From positions 2,531,501-2,595,500 of the forward strand of contig NZ_JAEACT010000002.1 in the NCBI RefSeq assembly GCF_021432385.1: DNA of 64,000 nucleotides, read 5' to 3'. The notes beneath the pieces are model-generated. The model saw only the letters and a list, made by a program, of their open reading frames with translations. It made no database searches and had not been told where the DNA came from. The position numbers and the translations under genes were made by a program. The stretch comes from Clostridium hydrogenum (lineage in GTDB: Bacteria > Bacillota > Clostridia > Clostridiales > Clostridiaceae). How positions within the stretch are numbered: the first letter of the stretch is position 1; every line of letters begins with the position of its first letter. Positions 47,687 to 56,782 of this stretch are shown in pieces.

Positions 47687-49135
47687 TTATCTATATTTAC
47701 GCTTCTTTATCAACCATGAAAGCTTTTTTAGCCCTTCTTCTATTTCTTTAACCGAAGCGTATGAATATGAAATTCTTATATTGTAGTTTTTATTGAAATC
47801 ATACATGTATCCTGGATTAATAAGTATTCCGATTTTACATGCATCATAAAATAATTTTTCAATATCAATTTTATATTTTAAGTTTAGCCATATATAAAAT
47901 CCACCACTTGGTACATTCCATTCTGCTATATCTTTAAAATACATATTAAGTATACTTATTGTAAAATCTCTTTTTATTTTAAGTTTTTCCCTTAACTGTT
48001 GTAAATATTTTTCATGTAATCCACTTGAAATCCATTCAGTTGCAAAATATTGAGAAAGAGAACTTGCCCCGTAATCTGTTTGCATTTTAACATCAGCTAG
48101 ACGTTCTATAACTGCTTCTGGACCTATTAGCCAACCTATACGCATACCTGCTGCTAAAACTTTTGAAATTGTCCCCATATAAAGTACAATTCCATTTTTA
48201 TCCATAGACTTTAAACTCTGTGGCGGGTTACCTTCTAAATATAACTCTCTATAAGCATCATCCTCTATTATTGGGAGTCTTTCTTTTGTACACAGTTTTA
48301 AAATTTCTTCTCTTCTTTTTTGAGACATGACTTTACCTGTAGGATTATGAAAGGTAGGTATAGTATACAAAAGCGATGCTTCCTTTGTATTCTTAAGTAT
48401 TTCACTTGGTCTCACCCCATCATTATCCATAGCTAATCCTTTTAACTTTATACCTGACGATTCAAAAACATGCAGTGATTTTACATAAGACGGTCTTTCA
48501 ATTAGTACACTTGATCCTTTATGCAATATGCTCATTGATATAAGCTGAAGAGCTTGAAGTGATCCAGATACAATTAATATTGATTCTGGGGATGCCTCTA
48601 TTCCAAATTTTTTAACATAATTGCTTATAGCTTGTCGTAATTCAATTGATCCCTTAGGTCTTTCATAACCAAGTGAAATCATTTTGTTAGAAACATTTAA
48701 AATAACTTTTCTTATCATTTCTTTTGGTAAAAGTTCTGGAGAAAGTTCGCCAGTTCCAAGTCTTACTATACTATCTTCATATTCCAATTTATTTATGACT
48801 TGAATTGTTTTTATATTAGGTTCATGCATTCCACTTCTTATATAAGACTCCCAATTTGGCGGTGGAATTGAAGCTAAAAGTGACCACGTATTATTAATAA
48901 TCACAGTTCCCCCTTTGCTTTTAGCAGCAATTAATCCATCTGCTTTAAGTTCTTCCATGGCCTCTACTACCGTACTTCTATTTACATCAAATATCTTTGC
49001 CATTTCCCTTTGGCTTGGAAGTCTTAATCCAACATTCCACTCTCCAGAAGCAATTTTACTTTTTACATAGTTTACAATTTGCCTATAAACCGGTTCAGAA
49101 ATACCTTTCTTTGGTTTCCAATCAATATTTAACAT
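47687..49135 (-). CDS. MocR/GabR-type GntR-aminotransferase regulator
   Basis: 482 residues. Residues 1-80 are a GntR winged helix (YVKSKIASGEWNVGLRLPSQ, DVNRSTVVEAMEEL). The rest is an aminotransferase fold that binds PLP on the Lys of TISKVLAAGMRIGW near 323. Such proteins sense amino acids or amines through PLP rather than catalyse. The LysE-type exporter gene 20 bases upstream in the same direction is a probable target or partner. Confidence 0.9.
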   Translation of the reverse strand: MLNIDWKPKKGISEPVYRQIVNYVKSKIASGEWNVGLRLPSQREMAKIFDVNRSTVVEAMEELKADGLIAAKSKGGTVIINNTWSLLASIPPPNWESYIRSGMHEPNIKTIQVINKLEYEDSIVRLGTGELSPELLPKEMIRKVILNVSNKMISLGYERPKGSIELRQAISNYVKKFGIEASPESILIVSGSLQALQLISMSILHKGSSVLIERPSYVKSLHVFESSGIKLKGLAMDNDGVRPSEILKNTKEASLLYTIPTFHNPTGKVMSQKRREEILKLCTKERLPIIEDDAYRELYLEGNPPQSLKSMDKNGIVLYMGTISKVLAAGMRIGWLIGPEAVIERLADVKMQTDYGASSLSQYFATEWISSGLHEKYLQQLREKLKIKRDFTISILNMYFKDIAEWNVPSGGFYIWLNLKYKIDIEKLFYDACKIGILINPGYMYDFNKNYNIRISYSYASVKEIEEGLKKLSWLIKKRKYR

Positions 49136-49155
49136 AATAACAAATCCTTTTTATT

Positions 49156-49767
49156 CTATATAAGTTTAAAAAAACTATATCCAAGCTTTAACCCATAATA
49201 AATTATTATAACTCCACATACTTTATTAATTATTGTGACTAACTTTAAGCTAAAATTTTTCTTAAATAAATTCACGACAAATGCAAGTCCATTAAACCAT
49301 ATAAAAGATGCACTGCATACTCCAAATATAAAAAACTTTGAAGCTTCTATTGGCAGTGTTAATCTAAAACTTCCTAAAAGTAATGAGCCATCAATAATTG
49401 CTTGAGGATTTAACCAAGTAACAACAAAACATGATACTGCAATTCTTACAAAGCTTTTTTCACTATTAACCTTTTCTAAACTGCTTGGAGTATTCCTTAT
49501 TAAACTAATTCCTATATATATTACTATTATAGCACCAACCAAAAGAATTACTTGTTTTAAAAAATACGATTTTTCTAATATAGCTCCAACACCAAAAAAA
49601 CAAATAATTGCAAGTGAAACATCAAAAAATACAGTTATGAGCGCAGTTTGTATTGCTTTATACACACTACTTGTTAATGCTGAATTGATAACATATAAAT
49701 TTTGCATTCCAATTGGTGCTACATAGGTTAAACCAAGTATTAAACCTTGAATATAATATTTAAGCAT
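49156..49767 (-). CDS. LysE-family amino acid exporter
   Basis: 203 residues with about six helices. GLTYVAPIGMQNLYVIN near 13-29 is the conserved first-helix motif of LysE/ArgO exporters, and WLNPQAIIDGSLLLGS near 118 the mid-protein one. It probably exports a basic or other amino acid. Transcribed with the MocR gene downstream. AGGGGAGGA precedes the ATG. Confidence 0.9.
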   Translation of the reverse strand: MLKYYIQGLILGLTYVAPIGMQNLYVINSALTSSVYKAIQTALITVFFDVSLAIICFFGVGAILEKSYFLKQVILLVGAIIVIYIGISLIRNTPSSLEKVNSEKSFVRIAVSCFVVTWLNPQAIIDGSLLLGSFRLTLPIEASKFFIFGVCSASFIWFNGLAFVVNLFKKNFSLKLVTIINKVCGVIIIYYGLKLGYSFFKLI

Positions 49768-49982
49768 ATAAATCCTCCCCTTTACATGTTTAAATTATAT
49801 CCATTAAATTTTTAATTGTCTTCAACCATATTTTTAGTTTTTATACCAACCAAAAGATAAATATGATGTCTATTAATTATATTATTCCATGTGGATTGAA
49901 TCGCCAAATATGGTATAATACTAATGTAAACGTATGTACTTTTTGTATAATGTAGCAATTAACTTACTATTGGGAGGCCAAT

Positions 49983-50873
49983 ATGAAAACAAAATATACA
50001 AATTCAGCACAATACAAATGTCTTGAATATTTAAAAAAACAATCTGTTGATTTATACTTAAGTTATTGCGGTATGGAAGAATGTCAACGCTCCCATTCAT
50101 ACGGTCCAACTAAACGTACAGAATATCTACTCCATTATATATTAAGTGGAAATGGTATTTATCAAGTTGACGGAAAAACTTATCATTTAAAAAAACATGA
50201 TGCTTTCATTATATATCCTAATGAAATAACCTATTACGAAGCGGATAAGGAAGACCCTTGGTCTTATATTTGGATAGGTTTTGATGGAGTTAAAGCTGAA
50301 ACTTATTTAAACTATATCTCTTTCAGTAAAGAAAACAGAATATGCAGCTTTAACTGTAAAAACCTTTTATTAGACTATATTAATGGCATGTTAAATTCAA
50401 GCCAATTAACTTATGCAAATGATTTAAAGCGTGAAGGCTACCTTTTTTTATTTCTTTCAGCTTTAATTAACGAGACTCATAAAAGTTCTAATAAGAATGA
50501 TGAAATTCATGACTATCCATATCAAGTATATGTCGAACATGCTATGCAGTATATAGAACATAATTACGAAAAGAATATTAAAATTAACGATATAGCTAAT
50601 TATATTGGTATAAGTAGAAGCTATCTATCAAGTATTTTTAAAAAAAGTCTTAATTTATCACCTCAAAGTTACCTAGTAAATTATAGACTTGATAAAGCCT
50701 GCAGTTTATTAAAAAGCACTACTTTTCCTGTAAGTACTATTGCTTATAAAGTTGGCTATGATGATCCTCTAACCTTTTCAAAAGTATTTAAAAATTTTTT
50801 TCATGTCAGCCCTACAACCTATAGAACTCAAAATGAAGAACTTATTTACTCTACCAAAAGGGAAGAAGAATAG
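49983..50873 (+). CDS. AraC-family transcriptional regulator
   Basis: 296 residues. The N-terminal cupin-like sugar-sensing part (YQVDGKTYHLKKHDAFIIYP) is followed by the double helix-turn-helix (about 190-285; KINDIANYIGISRSYLSSIF and TIAYKVGYDDPLTFSKVFKN). It converges with the alpha-galactosidase operon and most likely activates it in response to a galactoside. GGGAGG precedes the ATG. Confidence 0.88.
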   Translation: MKTKYTNSAQYKCLEYLKKQSVDLYLSYCGMEECQRSHSYGPTKRTEYLLHYILSGNGIYQVDGKTYHLKKHDAFIIYPNEITYYEADKEDPWSYIWIGFDGVKAETYLNYISFSKENRICSFNCKNLLLDYINGMLNSSQLTYANDLKREGYLFLFLSALINETHKSSNKNDEIHDYPYQVYVEHAMQYIEHNYEKNIKINDIANYIGISRSYLSSIFKKSLNLSPQSYLVNYRLDKACSLLKSTTFPVSTIAYKVGYDDPLTFSKVFKNFFHVSPTTYRTQNEELIYSTKREEE

Positions 50874-50884
50874 ATGTACAAACC

Positions 50885-50912
50885 AGAGTACAGTTTTTGT
50901 AATCTGTACTCT
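50885..50912. terminator. Short hairpin made of a family 2 end pair
   Basis: AGAGTACAG and CTGTACTCT enclose ten bases, between convergent araC and alpha-galactosidase genes. It could end both transcripts. Confidence 0.55.
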
Positions 50913-50917
50913 TAATC

Positions 50918-53137
50918 TTACTTTTCACTAAATTCCTTTAAATAATATATCATAGATGAAAAATCAACACCTTTTGCACAAAAGTTTTCCTCATCTATAA
51001 CAATCCCTACATTCATTAGCTCATCACCATAGTACACTTCGTTCTCGTTATCATTTATTATATATTTTTTATTAATATCCAATCCCTTTAATCTGAATCT
51101 TTTATAGCCTTTGTTCGTATCATTTAACACCTTATAATATGCTGCAATGGCTTCTCTCTTATCTTCAGAAACAACAATCCATGACGTAATGTTTCCCTTA
51201 AATGGGCTTGAAATACGATAAAATCTTCCATTCATAATTAATTGCCTGTGGGCTTTATAATATTCAACCTGTTTTCTGACTTTTTTCTTCTCATTATCGG
51301 ATAAATTATTTAAGTCAAGTTCGTATCCAAAAGCACCAAAGTAAGCAACATTTGCCCTTGTCTCAATTGGCGTAATTCTTCCAACTTGCTGATTAGGAAC
51401 TGCTGAAACATGTGCTCCCATACTGATAATTGGATAAACCAAAGATGTACCATACTGAATTTTTAATCTTTCAATTGCATCTGAATCATCACTGGTCCAC
51501 GTTTGCGGCGCATAATACAGCATTCCCGGATCAAATCTTGCTCCACCACTTGAACACGATTCAAATAAAATATCTGGAAATTTAGAAATTAAACGCTCAT
51601 ATAAATTGTAAACTCCTAAAACATATTGATGAAATACTTTACCTTGAGCATCTGCATTTTTTGCTATAGAATAGCATTCCGTAATATATCTATTCATATC
51701 CCACTTTACATAGGATATCTTTGCTTCACCTAGCACCTTTTCCATTAAATTAAATATATATTCTAGCACTTCATTCCTTGAAAAATCCAGCACATATTGG
51801 TTTCTACAATGGGATTTTCTTCTCCCTGGTGTAGCTAAAATCCAATCTGGATGTGCTCTATATAAATCACTATCTTTATTAACCATCTCTGGCTCAAACC
51901 AAAGTCCAAATTTCATTCCCATAGCTTCAATTTTATTTGCCAAGCCAATAATTCCTTCAGGCAATTTATTATAATTAGTAACATACCAATCACCCAAACC
52001 TGCTTTATCATTATCTCGATTGCCAAACCATCCGTCATCCAATACAAATAACTCCATGCCAAGTTGTTTTCCAGTTCTTGCAATACTTAATATTTTTTCT
52101 TCGTTGAATTCCATTCCCGTTGCTTCCCAATTGTTAATTACAACTGGTCTTACCCTATCTCGCCATTTCCCACGAACTAATCTTGTTCTATATAACTTAT
52201 GGTAGGCTTGGCTCATTTTATTTATACCACCATCCGAATATACCATAACTACTTCTGGTGTTTGAAAAGCTTCCCCTTGATGCAATTTCCATTCAAAGGT
52301 ATCTGGATGAATTCCTATTAACACCCTTGTCATATCATGATTGTCAACTTCTACTTGTTCTAAATGATTTCCACTGTATATTAAGCTAAATCCATATACT
52401 TCACCGTTAAATTCATCGGTATTTTGCCTTTTTAAAGCAATAAAGGGATTATGTTCTGAGCTACTTGTACCAGTCATACTGTAAATCCCTTGTATGCCTT
52501 GATCTAATCTTTTACATTTTATATATCGCTCCCTACTCCATGCACCGGCTAAATGTACCATTTCAAAATTACAATCAGGTAAATCTACACATGCGCTCAT
52601 TGCCTTATTTATAACAATACTGTTTTTACTTTTATTTATAACCTTAGCATTTCTCGTTATTACAGGTAAATCATCATAAACCGTGTAACTAAGAATTAAT
52701 TCAATATCTATTAATGAATCATATAGAATAATTTCTAAAGATTCTGCTTCTCTATCAGCTTCAACATAAGTACTAGGAAGACCCTCTAATTGCTTTTTTC
52801 CCTTAAAAATCTTATGCGATTTATATTCAAAGTTTGTAATTTTGCTACCATTTTCTTGTTTAATTTCAATAGCACCATATCTAAAATCTGTAGTACCATA
52901 TGATGGATATTCTTGTTTTATATATTGAAGTGAAAATGAATAGTTTTCTTCAAATACATACGCTGCTAAAGGTCTAAGTTTCCCTTCCAAAAGATAATCA
53001 AACGATTTTTTATCATGTACCTTCTTTCCATAATATAAATTTCCAAGCTGCTTATTATCCAAAATTTTAATAATATAGCTTACTTCTTTATTATATATAT
53101 GAAATTCTCCTGAATCCTCATGAAAAATAATTGCCAT
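50918..53137 (-). CDS. Alpha-galactosidase, GH36
   Basis: 739 residues, no signal, so cytoplasmic. The N-terminal beta domain is followed by the catalytic barrel (about 325-650). KWDMNRYI near 478 holds the nucleophile Asp, and TWTSDDSDAIERL near 548 the acid/base Asp. FVLDDGWFGNRDND and ESCSSGGARFDPG complete the GH36 set. It removes terminal alpha-galactose from sugars such as melibiose and raffinose that the ABC transporter brings in. Last gene of the operon. Confidence 0.94.
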   Translation of the reverse strand: MAIIFHEDSGEFHIYNKEVSYIIKILDNKQLGNLYYGKKVHDKKSFDYLLEGKLRPLAAYVFEENYSFSLQYIKQEYPSYGTTDFRYGAIEIKQENGSKITNFEYKSHKIFKGKKQLEGLPSTYVEADREAESLEIILYDSLIDIELILSYTVYDDLPVITRNAKVINKSKNSIVINKAMSACVDLPDCNFEMVHLAGAWSRERYIKCKRLDQGIQGIYSMTGTSSSEHNPFIALKRQNTDEFNGEVYGFSLIYSGNHLEQVEVDNHDMTRVLIGIHPDTFEWKLHQGEAFQTPEVVMVYSDGGINKMSQAYHKLYRTRLVRGKWRDRVRPVVINNWEATGMEFNEEKILSIARTGKQLGMELFVLDDGWFGNRDNDKAGLGDWYVTNYNKLPEGIIGLANKIEAMGMKFGLWFEPEMVNKDSDLYRAHPDWILATPGRRKSHCRNQYVLDFSRNEVLEYIFNLMEKVLGEAKISYVKWDMNRYITECYSIAKNADAQGKVFHQYVLGVYNLYERLISKFPDILFESCSSGGARFDPGMLYYAPQTWTSDDSDAIERLKIQYGTSLVYPIISMGAHVSAVPNQQVGRITPIETRANVAYFGAFGYELDLNNLSDNEKKKVRKQVEYYKAHRQLIMNGRFYRISSPFKGNITSWIVVSEDKREAIAAYYKVLNDTNKGYKRFRLKGLDINKKYIINDNENEVYYGDELMNVGIVIDEENFCAKGVDFSSMIYYLKEFSEK

Positions 53138-53189
53138 AGCTTCCTCCTAATTTGTCTAGAATACATTTAACTTATACGCTAAATATTAA

Positions 53190-54020
53190 TTACAATTTGC
53201 CTCCTGATGTTGCTATACCTTCTACAAACTGCCTTTGGAATATAATATAAATTAATAACATTGGCCATATAGCAAGTACTGCTGCTGCCATTAATTCTGG
53301 GTAATTTATAGAATATGCACTCTGTATTTTTGCTAAAGATGATGATAATACCGCTGCATTTGAATCACTATTTACTATCAATGGCCACATTAAATCTTTA
53401 AATGAAAATAAAGCTGTAAATATGCCAAGTGCAACTAAACCCGATTTTACTAAAGGTAGCATCACTTTAACAAAAGTTTGACCAATATTACATCCATCTA
53501 AAAGCGCTGCTTCTTCTAATTCTTTTGGTAATCCCATAAAAAATTGTCTCAGTAAGAAGGTTCCAAAGGCACTTACTAATCCTGGAAATACCAATGCAAA
53601 TATAGTATTTCTCATTCCAAGCTTATCTACCATTAAATATTGAGGTATAATAAATATCTGCGTAGGCACCATCATTTGAAATAGTACTAATCCAAATAAA
53701 AAATTTCTTCCTGGAAATTTAAGCCTTGCGAAGGCATATGCAGCCATTGCACTAAATATAACGGCACAAAGTACTCTTAAAATTACCATTGCAAATGTAT
53801 TAAAATATAATATTCCAAAATTATTTTGCTTAATTACCTCTAAGAAGTTTTCTACTCGCCACTTTGATGGAAAAATAACAAAAGGATTCATTGAAGTAGA
53901 CTCTGTAACAGATTTAAACGAGGTTAAAAGCATCCAAACAAATGGTAAAATCATTATACATGCGCCTAGTATTAAGAATATATGAATAAGTATTTTTTTA
54001 AAGCTAATTTTAGACTTCAT
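53190..54020 (-). CDS. Sugar ABC transporter permease (MalG type)
   Basis: 276 residues, six helices. The EAA loop ELEEAALLDGCNIGQTFVKV near 168 docks the ATPase. Pairs with the permease encoded before it. The ATPase subunit is not in the locus and is probably a shared MsmK-like protein, as usual in Firmicutes. Confidence 0.93.
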   Translation of the reverse strand: MKSKISFKKILIHIFLILGACIMILPFVWMLLTSFKSVTESTSMNPFVIFPSKWRVENFLEVIKQNNFGILYFNTFAMVILRVLCAVIFSAMAAYAFARLKFPGRNFLFGLVLFQMMVPTQIFIIPQYLMVDKLGMRNTIFALVFPGLVSAFGTFLLRQFFMGLPKELEEAALLDGCNIGQTFVKVMLPLVKSGLVALGIFTALFSFKDLMWPLIVNSDSNAAVLSSSLAKIQSAYSINYPELMAAAVLAIWPMLLIYIIFQRQFVEGIATSGGKL

Positions 54021-54036
54021 TTTTTATCCTCCTATA

Positions 54037-54132
54037 GATATACCAGTTCAACTATTGAAATTCATGTGCACCATAATGCCTAGAAGACATCATTTGGGTA
54101 CAAATAAATTTTAAGTTTCACAATGGTATATC
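54037..54132. repeat. Family 1 palindrome, copy I
   Basis: 96 bp, arms GATATACC and GGTATATC. It fills almost all of the 113-bp gap between the two permease genes, 16 bases before the second. Opposite orientation to the other gene-upstream copies. Confidence 0.9.
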
Positions 54133-54133
54133 T

Positions 54134-55078
54134 TTACATATAATTAACCCATTTTTTCTGCACTTTCATTTGAATTGCTGTGATAATCATAATGATTACA
54201 AGTAGCAACATTACAATAGCAGAACCATATCCTTTATTAGAATACTTAAAGGAATTGTTATAAAATAAATAAACCAAAGATACTGTCTTATTATATGCTG
54301 GACTAGTAACATCAAGCATCATATAAATAACATCAAATACTTGCAGAGATTGAATAACTGTTGTTACCACAACGAAAAACAATGTTGGTGAAACTAAGGG
54401 TAAAGTTATTTTAAAAAACTGAACTATAGGATTTGCGCCATCTATAGTTGATGCCTCATAATAATCCTTTGGTATCTCTTGCAAGCCTGCCAATAATAAT
54501 ATCATGTTATAACCAACTGTACTCCATATTCCAATAATAGCTATTGAAATAAGCGATATATTAGGATTGTTTATCCAATCAACTGATGCTAAACCTACTT
54601 TTTTTAATAATACATTAATCAAACCAAAATTCTGATTATATAACCATTTCCATACCATTGTTACTGCTGCAGGAGCGGCAACTGCCGGAATAAAATAAAT
54701 AGTACGATAAGTATATTTCCCCTTGATACTTCCATTTAGTAGAACTGAAATAATTAATGAAAATATAACCGTAAAAGGAACAACAATCAAAGTATATTTT
54801 AATGTATTCCCTACTGCATCCCAAACCTGCATATCTTGAAACATATTTTTGTAATTATCTAAACCTACGAATATATTGCCTTTTCCAAAAGCTCCGCTTT
54901 TAAAAAAGCTTAGGTATAAAGTTTGGAAAATTGGAATTATATTTAATATTAAAAGTCCGATAATTGTTGGTGCAACTAAAAACCAAGCCCAAAACCATTC
55001 ATTTAGCTTACGTTTTGGTATTTTCGTTTTTGTTTTCAATTTAACTTCTGCTAAGTTCGTTTTTTCCACAGCTATCAA
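54134..55078 (-). CDS. Sugar ABC transporter permease (MalF type)
   Basis: 314 residues, six helices after a basic N-terminus. The EAA loop IPKDYYEASTIDGANPIVQF lies near 200. It forms the channel with the MalG-type partner. TTG 55078 opens the frame; GTG 55069, better spaced from TAGGGGA, is the likelier start. Confidence 0.92.
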   Translation of the reverse strand: MIAVEKTNLAEVKLKTKTKIPKRKLNEWFWAWFLVAPTIIGLLILNIIPIFQTLYLSFFKSGAFGKGNIFVGLDNYKNMFQDMQVWDAVGNTLKYTLIVVPFTVIFSLIISVLLNGSIKGKYTYRTIYFIPAVAAPAAVTMVWKWLYNQNFGLINVLLKKVGLASVDWINNPNISLISIAIIGIWSTVGYNMILLLAGLQEIPKDYYEASTIDGANPIVQFFKITLPLVSPTLFFVVVTTVIQSLQVFDVIYMMLDVTSPAYNKTVSLVYLFYNNSFKYSNKGYGSAIVMLLLVIIMIITAIQMKVQKKWVNYM

Positions 55079-55111
55079 TCCCCTACCTTATATAAATTTT
55101 ATAATTGCTTT

Positions 55112-55318
55112 TTTAATGCACAATTCACAGTTCACAATGCACAATTAAGGATGATTTTCTTCCGTTTCACTACAGAAAATCTTATAACTTATTTTTGATT
55201 GCTTACGCAATCGCATTATTACTGTTGTCAGCAAAGCTGACAACAGTTAAGTTTAAGATTTACCTGACGTAAGGAAAGGTAAATCTTCCTTCATTGTACT
55301 CTGTACTTTGTACTCTGA
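55112..55318. repeat. Family 2 modular palindrome, chimeric copy 2g
   Basis: One end is of the AATTCAC-AGTTCAC-AATGCAC type, the other of the CTGTACTTTGTACTCTG type, so the two end classes are exchangeable. Internal TTGTCAGCAAAGCTGACAA and GATTGCTTACGCAATC hairpins. It lies in the gap between lipoprotein and permease genes. Confidence 0.85.
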
Positions 55319-55339
55319 TTTAGTTGTTTCTCTTTATTT

Positions 55340-56623
55340 CTATTTTTCTTGTGCAAGATTTTCATTCATTATTTTTGCAGCATCTTTACATGCCTGTTCT
55401 ACTGTTTTTTCACCTGTAAATGCACCTTTTAATTGTTCATATGCTTTATCTTCCCATACAGTTGTTGAATTTGAATATGGTCTAATTTGAGCATATTTAA
55501 CCATATCTATAAAAACTTTAGTATCAAATGTTTTATTTGATTTTACCCATGCATCTGCAGCTCCGTCATAAGCTGAAATAGCTATACCCAATTCTGCCTG
55601 TCTCGTTTGTCCTTCTTTTGAACTTAAATACTCAACCCATTTCCATGCTTCATCTGGATGTTTAGTAGTTTTAGATATTGCATTTCCAAGTCCGTTAAAT
55701 ATGGAAGCCCTTTTGCCATCGTTAGCAGCTGGTAATACAGTTACACCAAAATTCTTTGACATATAATCATTTGAGGTAAATCCTGATAAATTCCATGATC
55801 CAAAGAAACCCATAGCACATTTTCCACTTTCCATATCAGTAGCACGTTCAGCATCACCAAATTCTTGAGGTGAGAGTCCTTCTTTTACAAAATTAACATA
55901 AAATTTCATGGCTTCGACTGTTTTAGGATCATCATACCCTGACTTTTTATCCTTTGTAATAATAGTTCCTCCATTTTGATATACAAAATTATAATATCCT
56001 TCTTGATTATGAAGTGGTGTGAGAATTCCATATTGTGATTTATCAGGCTTTGTTAATTTTTTAGCTGCATCATATAAATCTTTCCATGTCCATTTATCAT
56101 TTGGATATTGAAGTCCCGCCTTATCAAACATAGTTTTGTTGTACCAAAGGCCTATTGTGTCATAGTCTTTTGGGATGGCATACTGATTTCCCTTTATGTT
56201 ATAAATAGAAACCAATCCTTTTGGAAATTTGTCCATTTCTACTTTTTTACTTGATTTAATTCTGTCATTTAAATTAAGTAGTATATCATTTGATCCATAT
56301 TTATAAATTTCATTTGAATGCATCCAAAAGGTATCTGGCAATGATCCACCTGTAGCACCTGCTTCAAGTGCTGTCCAATAATCTGCCCAACCAGTTACTT
56401 GAATTTTAATCTTAATTTTAGGATTCTGTTTCTCAAATTCATCTGCTACTTTCCTAAGTCCCTTTTCCTGGTTTGAATCCCAAATTCCATACGTAATTGT
56501 TACTGGACCATTTTTCGATGCATCACTGCCTTCTCCAGTTTTATTAGATTGACTTCCGCAACCTGCAAAGGTTCCTAGTGCTAGCATTAATCCTAAACTT
56601 AATGCTATTGCTCTTTTCTTCAT
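55340..56623 (-). CDS. Sugar-binding lipoprotein of ABC transporter
   Basis: 427 residues. Lipoprotein signal with LGTFAGC, Cys 22 becoming the lipid anchor. Type 1 extracellular solute-binding fold (ITYGIWDSNQEKGLRKVADE, WADYWTALEAGATGGSLPD). It captures an oligosaccharide outside the cell for the two permeases that follow. GGAGGGG before ATG 56623 sets the start. Ligand inferred as an alpha-galactoside or galactose-containing oligosaccharide from the GH36 gene. Confidence 0.93.
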   Translation of the reverse strand: MKKRAIALSLGLMLALGTFAGCGSQSNKTGEGSDASKNGPVTITYGIWDSNQEKGLRKVADEFEKQNPKIKIKIQVTGWADYWTALEAGATGGSLPDTFWMHSNEIYKYGSNDILLNLNDRIKSSKKVEMDKFPKGLVSIYNIKGNQYAIPKDYDTIGLWYNKTMFDKAGLQYPNDKWTWKDLYDAAKKLTKPDKSQYGILTPLHNQEGYYNFVYQNGGTIITKDKKSGYDDPKTVEAMKFYVNFVKEGLSPQEFGDAERATDMESGKCAMGFFGSWNLSGFTSNDYMSKNFGVTVLPAANDGKRASIFNGLGNAISKTTKHPDEAWKWVEYLSSKEGQTRQAELGIAISAYDGAADAWVKSNKTFDTKVFIDMVKYAQIRPYSNSTTVWEDKAYEQLKGAFTGEKTVEQACKDAAKIMNENLAQEK

Positions 56624-56782
56624 AATAATCCCCTCCAATATTTTCAAAAATTAAACAATAAATTTAAAATTTATTTCGACAAATGTACTGGATATAATTT
56701 CCATACATCTATTTTACAATATATTACTTTTATTTTAAATACTTACACAAAATTTATATAAAATATTGTACCTAAAGCTATC

